Shown in pieces: positions 16,385 through 28,216 of a stretch of 64,000 nucleotides of DNA; the stretch's first letter is position 1; the number at the start of each line of letters is the position of its first letter. Below the pieces are notes generated by a model that was not told where the DNA came from, made no database searches, and was given only the letters and a program-made list of their open reading frames with translations. The stretch is from Desulfovibrionaceae bacterium (lineage in GTDB: Bacteria > Desulfobacterota > Desulfovibrionia > Desulfovibrionales > Desulfovibrionaceae), in assembly GCA_029008115.1 (NCBI GenBank), contig JAQXJC010000031.1, forward strand, positions 62,001-126,000. Reading direction: 5' to 3'. A program made the translations under genes and the position numbers.

Positions 16385-17131
16385 ATGTTCCGTCTGACAC
16401 AGCAGCTTTCCTTTCCTCCGGTGGAGCAGGCCGACGCGCAGGGGCTCCTCTGCATGGGCGGCGATCTCTCCCCCCAGCGTCTTCTGCGGGCCTATGTGCG
16501 CGGAATATTCCCCTGGTATTCGGCAAACTGTCCCATCCTGTGGTGGGCGCCCGATCCCCGTGCCGTGCTGCCGCTGGATGCCGTGCATGTGCCGCGCCGT
16601 CTTGCCCGCAAGCTCAGGCTGCATCCCTTTGCCATTACCCTGAACCGCGCCTTTCCTGACGTCATCCGCCAGTGTGCCAGTGCGCATCAGGAAGAGGGGG
16701 AGAGCGGCTGGCTGCTGCCGGAGATGGTGGCGGCCTATACCATGCTGCACCGTCTGGGCTACGCGCATTCCTTCGAGGCATGGACGGAGGACGGCAGTCT
16801 GGCCGGCGGCCTGTACGGCGTGGGCATAGGGCGGGCGTTCTTCGGGGAGTCCATGTTTCATGCGGTGAGCGACGCCTCCCGTGCCGCGCTGCTGGGGCTG
16901 GTGGCCTTTCTGCGGCAGCGGGGCGCAATTCTGCTGGATTGTCAGCAGAAGACGCGGAATATGGCGCGCATGGGCTGTGTGGAAATTTCCCGGGAACTCT
17001 TCATGTGTCGCTTGAAGGATGCGCTGACACCCGTTGCCGGAGAGGATGTTTTTGCTCCGTGGGATACGCGCTTTGTATTCGATTCGTCCAGCGGTGCGTG
17101 GGCGCGCCCCGCGTCTGATGCCGGGGCATGA
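16385..17131 (+). CDS. aat: Leucyl/phenylalanyl-tRNA-protein transferase
   Basis: Aat adds Leu or Phe from charged tRNA to proteins with N-terminal Arg or Lys, which creates the degradation signal read by ClpS. The 248-residue protein has the typical [50 protein letters not shown] and LLDCQQKT segments. It begins two bases after the clpA stop, so the N-degron writer and reader-protease genes form one operon. Confidence 0.96.
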   Translation: MFRLTQQLSFPPVEQADAQGLLCMGGDLSPQRLLRAYVRGIFPWYSANCPILWWAPDPRAVLPLDAVHVPRRLARKLRLHPFAITLNRAFPDVIRQCASAHQEEGESGWLLPEMVAAYTMLHRLGYAHSFEAWTEDGSLAGGLYGVGIGRAFFGESMFHAVSDASRAALLGLVAFLRQRGAILLDCQQKTRNMARMGCVEISRELFMCRLKDALTPVAGEDVFAPWDTRFVFDSSSGAWARPASDAGA

Positions 17132-17135
17132 GGTG

Positions 17136-21340
<4,205 letters not shown>

Positions 21341-21408
21341 GGGGGCGCGGCGTCTTTCTTATCTTACATACGCCCCGGCGAGGGGCGGCAAGCCTCACGG
21401 GGGAAAGC

Positions 21409-22188
21409 ATGAAAACGCAGATCATCGTCACGGGCGCGTGCGGACGCATGGGCAGAACCATAGCCGGACTTGTGCGGGACAGCGGTACCTGCGAGCTGGC
21501 CGGTCTGGTGGAGCGCACGGAGTGCGTGGCCGCCCTGCATGGGCAGGACTGCCCGGTTTCCGATAATCTGGAAGAGCTGCTGCCCGGGCTGCCCGGTGCC
21601 GTGATTGTGGACTTCACCGCGCCGGAGGCCAGCATGGCTCATGCCCGCGCTGCCGCCAGGCATGGAAACGCTCTGGTCATAGGCACGACGGGCCTGACCG
21701 ATGCACAGAAGGCCGAGCTTCAGGAGCTTGCCAGACAGACCCGCATCTTCTGGGCGCCGAACATGAGCATCGGTGTCAATGTCCTGCTGAAGATTCTGCC
21801 GGAACTGACCCGTGCGCTGGGCGAGGACTATGATATTGAAATGGTGGAGCTGCACCATAACAAGAAAAAGGATTCTCCCAGCGGTACGGCGCTGCGTCTG
21901 GGCGAATGCCTGGCCGAGGCCAGAGGCTGGAACCTGTCCGAAGTGGCCAATTCGCACCGTGAAGGCATCATCGGTGCGCGTCCGCACAAGGAGATTGGCA
22001 TTCAGGCCGTGCGTGGCGGCGATGTGGTGGGGGTGCATACCATCTACTTCATGGGCGCCGGGGAACGCATCGAGGTGACACATCAGGCGCATTCCCGCGA
22101 GAACTTCGCACGTGGCGCCCTGCGGGCCGCAGAATGGCTTGGTGCGCAGCAGGCGGGCAGGCTGTATTCCATGCAGGATATTTTCTAG
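21409..22188 (+). CDS. dapB: 4-hydroxy-tetrahydrodipicolinate reductase
   Basis: DapB catalyses the NAD(P)H-dependent reduction step of the diaminopimelate/lysine pathway. The 259-residue protein begins MKTQIIVTGACGRMG, the dinucleotide-binding loop. It contains the active-site segment ELHHNKKKDSPSGTAL with the catalytic histidine and lysine. A GGGAAAG site lies just before the ATG. The 68 bases between ligA and dapB contain a small GC-rich hairpin region. Confidence 0.95.
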   Translation: MKTQIIVTGACGRMGRTIAGLVRDSGTCELAGLVERTECVAALHGQDCPVSDNLEELLPGLPGAVIVDFTAPEASMAHARAAARHGNALVIGTTGLTDAQKAELQELARQTRIFWAPNMSIGVNVLLKILPELTRALGEDYDIEMVELHHNKKKDSPSGTALRLGECLAEARGWNLSEVANSHREGIIGARPHKEIGIQAVRGGDVVGVHTIYFMGAGERIEVTHQAHSRENFARGALRAAEWLGAQQAGRLYSMQDIF

Positions 22189-22222
22189 GCATCATGCGGG
22201 GGGAGGGCGCTTCCTCCCCTCT

Positions 22223-22340
22223 GCGGCGGGGCTGGCGCACCTGTGCGCAGGCTGATCCGCCGCGGGGCATCTTCCGGCATGGACATTGCCTGCCGGGGGC
22301 ACTGCGGTGAAGGGACGGAACGCGCCGGGAATGTTCCCGG
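22223..22340 (+). promoter_or_regulatory. Structured upp leader: nested stem-loop and 16-bp palindrome
   Basis: GCGGCGG (22223-22229) pairs with CCGCCGC (22257-22263), and an inner GCGCA (22235-22239) pairs with TGCGC (22244-22248). Downstream, CCGGGAATGTTCCCGG (22325-22340) is a near-perfect palindrome followed by AAATTTTCTTT, 36 bases before the upp start. The second element could be an operator or a weak terminator. Its role is unproven. Confidence 0.4.
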
Positions 22341-22376
22341 AAATTTTCTTTCACAGTTTGCAGAGGAGTGCTGACG

Positions 22377-23003
22377 ATGGCGTTGCATGTAGTGGATCAT
22401 CCTCTTGTCCGGCACAAGCTGGGCATCCTGCGTGCCGAATCCACATCCACCAGCGAGTTTCGCATGGTGGCCAAGGAGCTGGCCCGCCTGCTGGTCTATG
22501 AGGCTGCCAAAAGCATGAAGACGGAAAAATGCACCGTGCAGGGCTGGGCAGGCCCCGTGGAGGTGGATGTCATTTCCGGAAAGATGGTCACTGTCGTTCC
22601 CATTCTGCGCGCCGGCCTAGGCCTGATGGACGGGGTGCTGGACATGATTCCCGGCGCCAAGATCAGCGTTGTGGGCCTGTATCGCAATGAGGAGACGCTG
22701 GAACCTGTGGAATATTACGTGAAGCTGGCCAAAGGCATTGAACATCGGCAGGCGCTGCTGCTGGACCCCATGCTGGCTACCGGCGGCTCGCTGCTCGCCG
22801 CCATCGATCTGCTGAAGCGACATGGCTGCCGAAATATTTGCAGCCTGAATCTGGTGTGCGCGCCTGAAGGTGTCAGAAAGGTGCTGGAGGCCCACCCGGA
22901 TGTGGAAATCTATGCGGCGGCACTGGACGAAAAGCTCAATGAGCACGGCTATATTCTGCCGGGGCTGGGCGATGCGGGAGATCGCCTGTTCGGCACCAGA
23001 TAG
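22377..23003 (+). CDS. upp: Uracil phosphoribosyltransferase
   Basis: Upp converts uracil and PRPP to UMP in pyrimidine salvage. The 208-residue protein starts [16 protein letters not shown] after an AGAGGAGTG ribosome site. It carries the PRPP-binding loop [17 protein letters not shown] and the uracil-binding C-terminal [13 protein letters not shown]. The downstream gene is a uracil-type permease, which is the common salvage pairing, but a strong terminator lies between the two. Confidence 0.96.
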   Translation: MALHVVDHPLVRHKLGILRAESTSTSEFRMVAKELARLLVYEAAKSMKTEKCTVQGWAGPVEVDVISGKMVTVVPILRAGLGLMDGVLDMIPGAKISVVGLYRNEETLEPVEYYVKLAKGIEHRQALLLDPMLATGGSLLAAIDLLKRHGCRNICSLNLVCAPEGVRKVLEAHPDVEIYAAALDEKLNEHGYILPGLGDAGDRLFGTR

Positions 23004-23009
23004 CCCGCG

Positions 23010-23045
23010 GGCCCTGCGTTTACGGACGCGGGGCCTTCTTTTTTT
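23010..23045 (+). terminator. Rho-independent terminator after upp
   Basis: GGCCCTGCGT (23010-23019) pairs with ACGCGGGGCC (23026-23035) in a 10-bp stem with one G-U pair. The stem is followed by TTCTTTTTTT. It would separate upp from the permease gene, or give reduced read-through into it. Confidence 0.85.
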
Positions 23046-23087
23046 CTGCGGCGTGGCCTGCTGGCCGGACGCCGTGCGGAGGATGAT

Positions 23088-24359
23088 ATGCAAACCGCCT
23101 ATGAATTTCGTCTGCGTGACGCTGTTATCGGCATGCAGATGCTGTGCGTGGCCTTCGGCGCACTGGTCCTGGTGCCGATTCTGACCGGCATGGACAGCAA
23201 TGTGGCCCTGTTTACCGCGGGCATCGGTACGCTGCTGTTCCAGGTGTGCACGCGGGGCAAGGTGCCCATCTTTCTTGCCTCGTCCTTTGCCTTCATCGCG
23301 CCCATCATTTATGGCGTCCAGACCTGGGGACTGCCTGCTACGCTGGGCGGCATGGTCATGGCCGGCGCGCTCTACGTGCTGATCAGCGTTGTCATTCGCT
23401 TCCGTGGCACGGAGTGCATTCTGCGTCTGCTGCCTCCCATTGTGACGGGGCCGGTCATTGTGGTCATCGGGCTGGTGCTGGCGCCCGTGGGAGTGAACAT
23501 GGCGCTGGGGAAGGCCGGAGACGGTACCGTGCTGGTTCCCGAGCGGCTTGCGCTGATAATTTCCATGACGTCCCTTTCCGTCACGGTGCTGGTCTCGCTG
23601 CTCGGGCGCGGCTGGCTGCGGCTGATTCCCATCTTGTGCGGCATTGCCGCCGGCTGCATCTGCTCCATATGCCTGGGCGTGCACGACTTCAGCAGGATTT
23701 CCGCCGCGCCCTGGTTTGCCGTGCCCGCCTTTGTGATGCCGGAATTTCGCTGGGAAGCCGTGCTGTTCATCATTCCCGTCACGCTGGCGCCGGCCATTGA
23801 GCATTTTGGCGACATTATTGCCATCAGCTCCGTCACCGGGAAGGATTTTCTGAAGGACCCGGGCATCAAGAGCACCATGCTGGGCGACGGCGTGGCCACA
23901 ATTGCGGCCTCCTGCCTGGGCGGGCCGCCCAATACCACCTATTCCGAAGTGACCGGCGCCGTGGCCCTGACCCGGGCGTTCAATCCGGCCATCATGACAT
24001 GGGCGGCTATATGTGCTATTCTGCTCTCCTTCGTCGCCAAGATTGGCGCGTTTCTCAGCGCCATTCCCATGCCAGTCATGGGCGGCATCATGATTCTGCT
24101 CTTTGGAGCCATCATGGTGGTGGGACTGAATACGCTGGTGCGCGCGCAGGAAGATTTGATGGAGGCGCGCAATCTGGCCATTGTGGCCCTGATTGTCATC
24201 TTCGGCGTGGGCGGCATGACCTTCAGCATCGGTTCGTTCCGGCTGGGCGGCATAGGTTTGGCCGCCGTGACTGGTGTCGTGCTCAATCTGATCCTGCCGC
24301 GTGCCCGCAGCCGCAGGAAGAGCGCTCCGCCGGAGATCACGCGGTCGGAAGAACGTTGA
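23088..24359 (+). CDS. Uracil/xanthine permease (NCS2 family, UraA-like)
   Basis: This is an inner-membrane nucleobase:cation symporter of 423 residues with about 14 hydrophobic segments. Family signatures are FGALVLVPILTGMD near the N-terminus, PPIVTGPVIVVIGLVL, and the substrate/cation region VTLAPAIEHFGDI followed by LGGPPNTTYSEV. The neighbour upp suggests uracil as the substrate. NCS2 members for xanthine or uric acid look alike, so the substrate is inferred from context. Confidence 0.9.
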   Translation: MQTAYEFRLRDAVIGMQMLCVAFGALVLVPILTGMDSNVALFTAGIGTLLFQVCTRGKVPIFLASSFAFIAPIIYGVQTWGLPATLGGMVMAGALYVLISVVIRFRGTECILRLLPPIVTGPVIVVIGLVLAPVGVNMALGKAGDGTVLVPERLALIISMTSLSVTVLVSLLGRGWLRLIPILCGIAAGCICSICLGVHDFSRISAAPWFAVPAFVMPEFRWEAVLFIIPVTLAPAIEHFGDIIAISSVTGKDFLKDPGIKSTMLGDGVATIAASCLGGPPNTTYSEVTGAVALTRAFNPAIMTWAAICAILLSFVAKIGAFLSAIPMPVMGGIMILLFGAIMVVGLNTLVRAQEDLMEARNLAIVALIVIFGVGGMTFSIGSFRLGGIGLAAVTGVVLNLILPRARSRRKSAPPEITRSEER

Positions 24360-24379
24360 ACGCCGGAGTACGCGGAACA

Positions 24380-24421
24380 GGCCCGTCTTCACAGCCGGCA
24401 TGCGCGCCATGAAGACGGGCC
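24380..24421. terminator. Stem-loop between convergent genes
   Basis: GGCCCGTCTTC (24380-24390) and GAAGACGGGCC (24411-24421) form an 11-bp perfect stem between the permease and the convergent cysteine-cluster gene. Neither side has a T-run, so termination efficiency is uncertain. Confidence 0.45.
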
Positions 24422-24441
24422 CCCACAGGGAACGGAAGAGG

Positions 24442-24888
24442 CTAGGGCAGGATCAGCGCATTGGCTTCGCAGGAAGGATCGCTGGCCAGCAGGCCGTTTT
24501 CGCGCAGATAGCGCCGACCCTCCCGGGCAAAGACGGCATGGCTTGCCGCGGCATTGATGCCGGGGCAGTATTCTCTGGCCAGGGCGAGGCTTTCCGGGTC
24601 TTCGATATTGCCCCGGAAAAAGGGCCAGGCGCGGCAGATGTCCGGCTTGCCCTCATGTACGGTGCAGCCTCTGCCCGCCGCGAAAAAGACGCAGAAGCCG
24701 TCTTCGCCGGAGCGTATCTTCAGCTTGCCGTTGTGCCGCATGCCATAGCGCTCGACAAATGCCTCAGGCGTCATGTGCAGAAAGGCGCTGATGCGGGCGA
24801 GGTCCTTGGGGCTGACGATGATGCCGCCCCTGCCCTCGCAGCAATGACCGCACATGCGGCAGTCAAAAACAGATTCAGCTTCAGCCAT
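24442..24888 (-). CDS. YkgJ-family cysteine-cluster protein
   Basis: This is a 148-residue member of the YkgJ/UPF0153 family, which probably binds zinc or an iron-sulfur cluster. The cysteine pattern FDCRMCGHCCEGRGG opens the protein, and GCTVHEGKPDICRAWPFF and EYCPG follow. The start MAEAES at 24888 is preferred; an in-frame ATG lies three codons upstream at 24897. The first bases overlap the end of the CoA-binding gene, so the two are co-translated. The function is unknown. Confidence 0.85.
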   Translation of the reverse strand: MAEAESVFDCRMCGHCCEGRGGIIVSPKDLARISAFLHMTPEAFVERYGMRHNGKLKIRSGEDGFCVFFAAGRGCTVHEGKPDICRAWPFFRGNIEDPESLALAREYCPGINAAASHAVFAREGRRYLRENGLLASDPSCEANALILP

Positions 24889-25306
24889 GATGCGCATTGC
24901 CTCCCAGAAGTCGGATGTGTTCAGTCTTGATGCAGAGGTCTTCCATGACGCGGATGCCCTGTGCCGCCAGCATGCGGCCCGCCTCCGGAGAGCGTATGCC
25001 CTCCTGCATCCAGAAGGCGTGCGGACGCCACGGCAGAGACAGTACTTCCGCCGCATGGCCGGGGCAGTACTGCGGCGCGCGGAAAACATTGATGATGTCT
25101 GCCGGCTGCGGCAGCGATGCACAGTCGGGGAAGGCGGGCAGCCCCCAGACGGAACGCCGTACAGGATGCACGGGAAGGACGGTATAGCCGGCCGCAAGCA
25201 GATAGCGCCCCACCCGATCCACGGGCTGGCCCGGCTTGTCCTTGGCGCCGATGATGGCTATGACGCGCGTTGCTTGCAGCAGGTCGCGCAGGGATTCGTC
25301 GAACAT
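24881..25306 (-). CDS. CoA-binding domain protein (YccU-like)
   Basis: This 141-residue single CoA-binding Rossmann domain is like the N-terminal part of succinyl-CoA ligase alpha subunits. Features are TRVIAIIGAKDKPGQPVDRV near the start and GYTVLPVHPVRRSVWGLPAF. The later PADIINVFRAP and WMQEGIRSPEAG segments are also typical. GGAGGAAAC lies directly before the ATG. Proteins of this family bind CoA, but their reaction is not established. It overlaps the cysteine-cluster gene by eight bases. Confidence 0.88.
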   Translation of the reverse strand: MFDESLRDLLQATRVIAIIGAKDKPGQPVDRVGRYLLAAGYTVLPVHPVRRSVWGLPAFPDCASLPQPADIINVFRAPQYCPGHAAEVLSLPWRPHAFWMQEGIRSPEAGRMLAAQGIRVMEDLCIKTEHIRLLGGNAHHG

Positions 25307-25428
25307 GTTTCCTCCAGTGTGTCTGCTCAATATATGCTGCGGAAATGAAAAGCGCAAGGCGGCGGGGCAAGGGACGCACTTGCGTCTCTGTCTCCTTCCA
25401 GATACAGAAATAGAGGTAAGGAGGAAGC

Positions 25429-26661
25429 ATGTTTCGTGCCTGTGCAAGTTTGCCTCATGAGGAGCTGGCCCTGCGTCTGGAGGCGTGCCGCGGATGGTGC
25501 GCGCGTCTGGCGCCGGAGGCCGGAGGAATGCTGGTCTTCTCCCGGCTGAACATATATTATCTGACGGGGACGCTGGCCGAAGGCGCCCTGTGGCTGCCCC
25601 TGTCTGGCGCACCGCTGCTGCTGGCGCGACGCGGCGCGGCACGCTGCCGGCTGGAGAGTCCGTCCATACAGTGCCGCGTCGTGCGCAATATGCGGGACAT
25701 ACCGGCGGCATGCGCGGAGGCGGGAATGCCGCTGGCTTCTGTGCTGGCGGTAGACATGGCGGCCCTGAGCTGGGCAGCCGGCGAGCGCCTGCATGCGGCG
25801 ATGCGGGCTGCCTCCTGCCGCATGGTGCCCGGAGACGGCATATTTGCCCAGTGCCGAGCGCGGAAGACGCCGTGGGAGCTGGAGAAGATGCGTCTTGCCG
25901 GCGCGCGTCATCATCATGCCGTGCATGACCTGTTGCCGCGGCGCATTCATGCGGGCATGAGTGAATACGAGATTGGACGGGAGATATTTCGCATTCTGTT
26001 TTCTCTGGGACACTGCGGACTGAACCGCATGGGCGCGCACGGGGAAGAGGTGTTCCTCGGCCACGTGGCCGCAGGCGCCAATGGGAATTACCCCAGCCAT
26101 TTCAACGGACCTCTGGGCCTGAAGGGCATACATCCCGCCACGCCCTTCATGGGTGATCCGGACACCGTCTGGCAGCTGGGAACGCCGCTGGCGGTGGATG
26201 TGGGCTTTACGCTGGAAGGCTACCATACTGACAAGATGCAATGCTACTGGGCGGGGCCGTCTCATTCCATCCCCGATGCGGTGCGGCGCGCCCATGATGA
26301 CTGCGTGGACATTCAGCGCCGCGCTGCGGAGGCGCTGCGGGACGGCGCCATTCCCTCCGCCATCTGGCGGGAGGCGGAGGCGCTGGCCGCGGCCCGCGGC
26401 TGGGAAGCGGGCTTTATGGGGCTGGGGGGAAACAAGGTGCCCTTCCTCGGGCATGGCATAGGGCTTGTCATTGATGAATGGCCCGTGCTGGCGCGGCGGT
26501 TCGATGCTCCGCTGGAAAGCGGCATGGTATTGGCCATTGAGCCGAAGATTGGCATTCCCGGCGTGGGCATGGTGGGTGTGGAGAATACCTTTGTGGTGAC
26601 GCCGCATGGCGGGGAGAGCCTCACGGGCATGGAGGATGAACTGATTTGTGTGGAGCAGTGA
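25429..26661 (+). CDS. M24 family metallopeptidase (Xaa-Pro aminopeptidase-like), first copy
   Basis: This is a pita-bread metallopeptidase of 410 residues. An N-terminal creatinase-like domain (MLVFSRLNIYYLTGTLAEGALW) precedes the catalytic domain. All five metal ligands can be placed: the two aspartates in AVDVGFTLEGYHTDKMQCYW, the histidine in GHGIGLVIDEWP, and the glutamates in AIEPKIG and GVENTFVV. A strong TAAGGAGGAAGC site precedes the ATG. Cytosolic peptidases of this group cleave before proline, although some members are lyases or hydrolases. The stop overlaps the start of a paralogue. Confidence 0.87.
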   Translation: MFRACASLPHEELALRLEACRGWCARLAPEAGGMLVFSRLNIYYLTGTLAEGALWLPLSGAPLLLARRGAARCRLESPSIQCRVVRNMRDIPAACAEAGMPLASVLAVDMAALSWAAGERLHAAMRAASCRMVPGDGIFAQCRARKTPWELEKMRLAGARHHHAVHDLLPRRIHAGMSEYEIGREIFRILFSLGHCGLNRMGAHGEEVFLGHVAAGANGNYPSHFNGPLGLKGIHPATPFMGDPDTVWQLGTPLAVDVGFTLEGYHTDKMQCYWAGPSHSIPDAVRRAHDDCVDIQRRAAEALRDGAIPSAIWREAEALAAARGWEAGFMGLGGNKVPFLGHGIGLVIDEWPVLARRFDAPLESGMVLAIEPKIGIPGVGMVGVENTFVVTPHGGESLTGMEDELICVEQ

Positions 26662-27914
26662 TGACGGACGGGCATGAAGGGCCTGCGTGCGGCGGGGATC
26701 GACGGCTGGTGCCGCTGTCGGAACTCCAGATGAGAGTTGAGCGCTGCCGGCGCATTATGGATGCCATGCTGCCCGATGAGGCCGGAGGGCTGCTGTGTAC
26801 CGCACGGGCAGACATCTATTATCTCACGGGGACGCTGGCCAACGGCCTGTGCTGGTTGCCCCGCGAGGGAGAGCCGGTGCTGCTGGTGCGCAAGGGCGCG
26901 GAACGCTGCCGCCTGGAAAGCCCCTGGACACATGTGGGCTCGTATGCCTCCTTTGGAGAAGTGGAGGCGCTGTGCGCCGACGCGGGCAGTCCGCTGACCT
27001 CCTGCGTGGCCGTGGACAAAAGGGCCATGCCCTGGAATACGGCACTGCTGTTGCAGGCCAGACTGCCCGGAGTTTGTTTTCTGGAGGGCGGCGGCGTGAC
27101 TACGCGGATGCGGGCCGTGAAGACTGGCTATGAGCTTGAGCGCATGCGCCGTGCGGCATCCCTGCACAGGCATGTGCTGACAGAAGCCGCGCTCCGCTGG
27201 CTGCACCCCGGCATGACGGAGCGCGGTATTGCCCATGCCCTGTGGGATGACAGCCTGGCCTGCGGACATGGCGGCCAGACGCGCGTGACGCATGGAGAAG
27301 CACCTTTTCTTGGTTCCGTAAGCGCCGGTGTCAGCGGCAACTATCCTGTCTCGTCCATTAGCCCCACAGGCGCGCAGGGCGAGCATCCGGCCATGCCCGT
27401 GATGGGCTATGCCGGGCAGGTCTGGCTGTCCGGACAGCCGCTGCTGGTGGACACGGCATTTGTGACTGAAGGCTATCATTCCGACATGACAGTTACATTC
27501 TGGGCCGGTTCGCCGGCGTCCGTGCCGGACAGCGTGCGCCGCTGTCATGACGCCTGTGTCTGCATATTGCGTCGTTGCGCGGCAATGCTGCGGCCGGGTG
27601 TCGCCGCTGTGGAAGTCTGGCGGGAGGCGGCGCGGATGGCTGCGGCGCTGCATGTGACAGAAGGTTTTATGGGACTTGGCGGCAACTATATACCCTTCAT
27701 CGGACATGGCATAGGACTGGCAATGGAGGAATGGCCGGCGCTGGCGTCGGCATCGGACATGCTGCTGGAGCTGGATATGACCATTGCTCTGGAGCCGAAG
27801 ATTGGCATTCCCGGCATGGGCATGGTGGGATGCGAAGGCGTATTCCGTGTTTCGGAGCAGGGCGGGGAAGCACTGTATGGCGACTGGACGCCGGAGCTGC
27901 TCTGCTGTTCATGA
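26661..27914 (+). CDS. M24 family metallopeptidase, second tandem copy
   Basis: This 417-residue paralogue follows the first M24 gene directly and starts at the last base of its stop codon. It keeps the same layout, from LLCTARADIYYLTGTLANGLCW to the catalytic domain. All metal ligands are in place: LVDTAFVTEGYHSDMTVTFW, GHGIGLAMEEWP, ALEPKIG and GCEGVF. Divergence between the copies is large outside the motifs, so the duplication is old. The last 71 bases belong to the inverted repeat that recurs at 34.5 kb. Confidence 0.87.
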   Translation: MTDGHEGPACGGDRRLVPLSELQMRVERCRRIMDAMLPDEAGGLLCTARADIYYLTGTLANGLCWLPREGEPVLLVRKGAERCRLESPWTHVGSYASFGEVEALCADAGSPLTSCVAVDKRAMPWNTALLLQARLPGVCFLEGGGVTTRMRAVKTGYELERMRRAASLHRHVLTEAALRWLHPGMTERGIAHALWDDSLACGHGGQTRVTHGEAPFLGSVSAGVSGNYPVSSISPTGAQGEHPAMPVMGYAGQVWLSGQPLLVDTAFVTEGYHSDMTVTFWAGSPASVPDSVRRCHDACVCILRRCAAMLRPGVAAVEVWREAARMAAALHVTEGFMGLGGNYIPFIGHGIGLAMEEWPALASASDMLLELDMTIALEPKIGIPGMGMVGCEGVFRVSEQGGEALYGDWTPELLCCS

Positions 27915-27934
27915 TGCTCCGTGAAGCGGCGGCA
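27844..27934 (+). repeat. 91-bp inverted repeat, copy A (in 3' end of second M24 gene)
   Basis: This segment runs from within the M24 coding end to 20 bases past its stop codon. It matches the reverse complement of 34450-34540 with three mismatches in 91 bases. One mismatch changes an Asp codon (GAC here, GGC in the other copy); the stop codon is kept in both copies. Confidence 0.93.
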
Positions 27935-28150
27935 GGCAGCCGCAGACCATGAGAGAAGAATCTTTTAAGGTCGCCTGCGGCATGGACGCGAGCTTCTGCG
28001 CATCCTGACAGACGGCCGTGGCGGCAGCTGTTCCAGATGCGGCGCAAGACATGCGGAAGGACATGTATCCCGGATGTGCATGGGCCGGAACCGGGAGAGA
28101 CGCGGGATGGCCTTGTCAGAAAGACTCCATGCGCATGATGCCTTTTACGG

Positions 28151-28197
28151 ACGGAGGCGGCTCCTGCGGACAATCCGGGAGCTGCCTCCGTTTTTTT
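28151..28197 (+). terminator. Rho-independent terminator downstream of M24 pair
   Basis: ACGGAGGCGGCTCC (28151-28164) pairs with GGAGCTGCCTCCGT (28178-28191), including one G-U pair, and is followed by seven T residues. It lies about 240 bases after the M24 stop. Bases 28162-28193 recur in inverted form at 34540-34571. Confidence 0.9.
28162..28193 (+). repeat. 32-bp repeat, copy B (right half of terminator)
   Basis: The loop and right arm of the terminator, up to the first T residues, are identical to the reverse complement of 34540-34571. There the segment is fused to the M24-end repeat. Confidence 0.92.
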
Positions 28198-28216
28198 CAG
28201 CTGGAAGTTCAGATTG

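Larger units (their letters stand above)
27915..28216. other. Intergenic region between M24 gene and Kef-type antiporter
   Basis: No gene is visible in these 302 bases between convergent genes. They hold the end of repeat copy A, about 215 bases without recognised content, and a strong plus-strand terminator at 28151-28197. Confidence 0.6.
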
